A DNA stretch of 5,193 bases from DATDRQ01 sp035291645 (GTDB taxonomy: Bacteria > Chloroflexota > Anaerolineae > Anaerolineales > UBA4823): the NCBI GenBank assembly GCA_035291645.1, contig DATDRQ010000153.1:1-5193 (forward strand), written 5' to 3'. Shown here piece by piece: positions 4,872 through 5,193 of the stretch. The number at the start of each line of letters is the position of its first letter. The first letter of the stretch is position 1. The position numbers and the translations under genes were made by a program. Below the pieces are notes generated by a model, which made no database searches, had not been told where the DNA came from, and saw only the letters and a list, made by a program, of their open reading frames with translations.

Positions 4872-5193
4872 GATCCATCTTTTACGGGGATATGTTTTAT
4901 AGGCGTGACCAGGTCGATCACCCGAGCATTAGCAGCTGCCAGGATGGCCTGGGGATCGATCCTCAGCAGGCTGCTCTCATCGCCGCCGCCCGCGTACACC
5001 TCCCCCCTCATCTCCAACACCCGCCGGTCGATCAATGTCGGCAATGGGACGCGGTGCCCGAAGGGGGGCATTCCGCCCACCGGGTAGCCGGTCATGAACA
5101 GCACTTCCTCCGCCGAAGCCAGCTTCACCTGCTTGCGGCCCACTCCGAAGACCGCCGCGACGGCGCGCCGGTCGATGTACGCCGGCCCGCAGG
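4868..5193 (-). CDS. YbaK/EbsC-family aminoacyl-tRNA deacylase, C-terminal part
   Basis: The gene enters from beyond the right edge: the frame stays open to the last base, and the GTG at 5143 is an internal Val codon. The family hydrolyses mischarged tRNAs in trans, for example Cys-tRNA(Pro) in YbaK or Ala-tRNA(Pro) in ProXp. The visible 107 residues show CGPAYIDRRAVAAVFG before Val17, then KLASAEEVLFMTGYPVGGMPPFGHR (visible residues 23-47), containing the family hallmark GYxxGGxPPFGH, and VYAGGGD (65-71), the second conserved block. The conserved Lys of the active site lies in the missing N-terminal part. The subgroup, and so the exact tRNA, cannot be decided. The stop overlaps the start of the M23 peptidase gene by 4 nt (ATGA at 4871-4868), so the two are in one operon despite unrelated functions. 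Confidence 0.88.
   Translation of the reverse strand, partial: CGPAYIDRRAVAAVFGVGRKQVKLASAEEVLFMTGYPVGGMPPFGHRVPLPTLIDRRVLEMRGEVYAGGGDESSLLRIDPQAILAAANARVIDLVTPIKHIPVKDGS

Overview
The window looks like a piece of a GC-rich bacterial chromosome, probably from an environmental genome. The gene mix is a Gram-positive-style FabI, a bactofilin, FabG-like and crotonase-like enzymes, an M23 peptidase and a VapC/FitB toxin pair. Together with a heptameric intergenic repeat, this suggests Chloroflexota (Anaerolineae-like). That lineage call is inference: there is no rRNA or other marker gene, and both ends cut through genes. I see no previously undescribed multi-gene system here. The most unusual parts are small non-coding structures.

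Left part, plus strand (1-1609). It starts with the 3' end of an AAG/MPG-family 3-methyladenine DNA glycosylase gene, whose last codons and stop lie inside a heptameric repeat and inverted repeat (275-317). A complete fabI (336-1121) follows, then, after only 5 nt, a bactofilin gene (1127-1609). The last two look like one operon.

Centre, minus strand (1621-2368). A complete type II toxin-antitoxin module reads toward the bactofilin gene: Phd/YefM-type antitoxin, then a FitB-like PIN-domain VapC toxin, with a 4-nt overlap. Its promoter is nearly consensus (TTGACT, 17 bp, TATAAT). The -10 box lies inside a perfect palindrome next to a perfect 9-bp tandem repeat, the layout expected of an autoregulatory operator. 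The module is visibly AT-richer than its surroundings and is probably an acquired cassette.

Right part, minus strand (2425-5193). In transcription order: a YbaK/EbsC-type aminoacyl-tRNA deacylase (cut by the window edge), a membrane-anchored M23 metallopeptidase (4-nt overlap), a FabG-like short-chain dehydrogenase with its own likely promoter, and an enoyl-CoA hydratase. The last two could catalyse successive steps, hydrating an enoyl thioester and then oxidising the 3-hydroxyacyl product, as in beta-oxidation-like metabolism. A 13-bp tandem duplication covers the dehydrogenase stop codon.

There is no gene-free stretch over 300 bases; the largest gap is 2295-2424, which holds the toxin-antitoxin promoter. 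I found no tRNA, rRNA, CRISPR array or insertion sequence.
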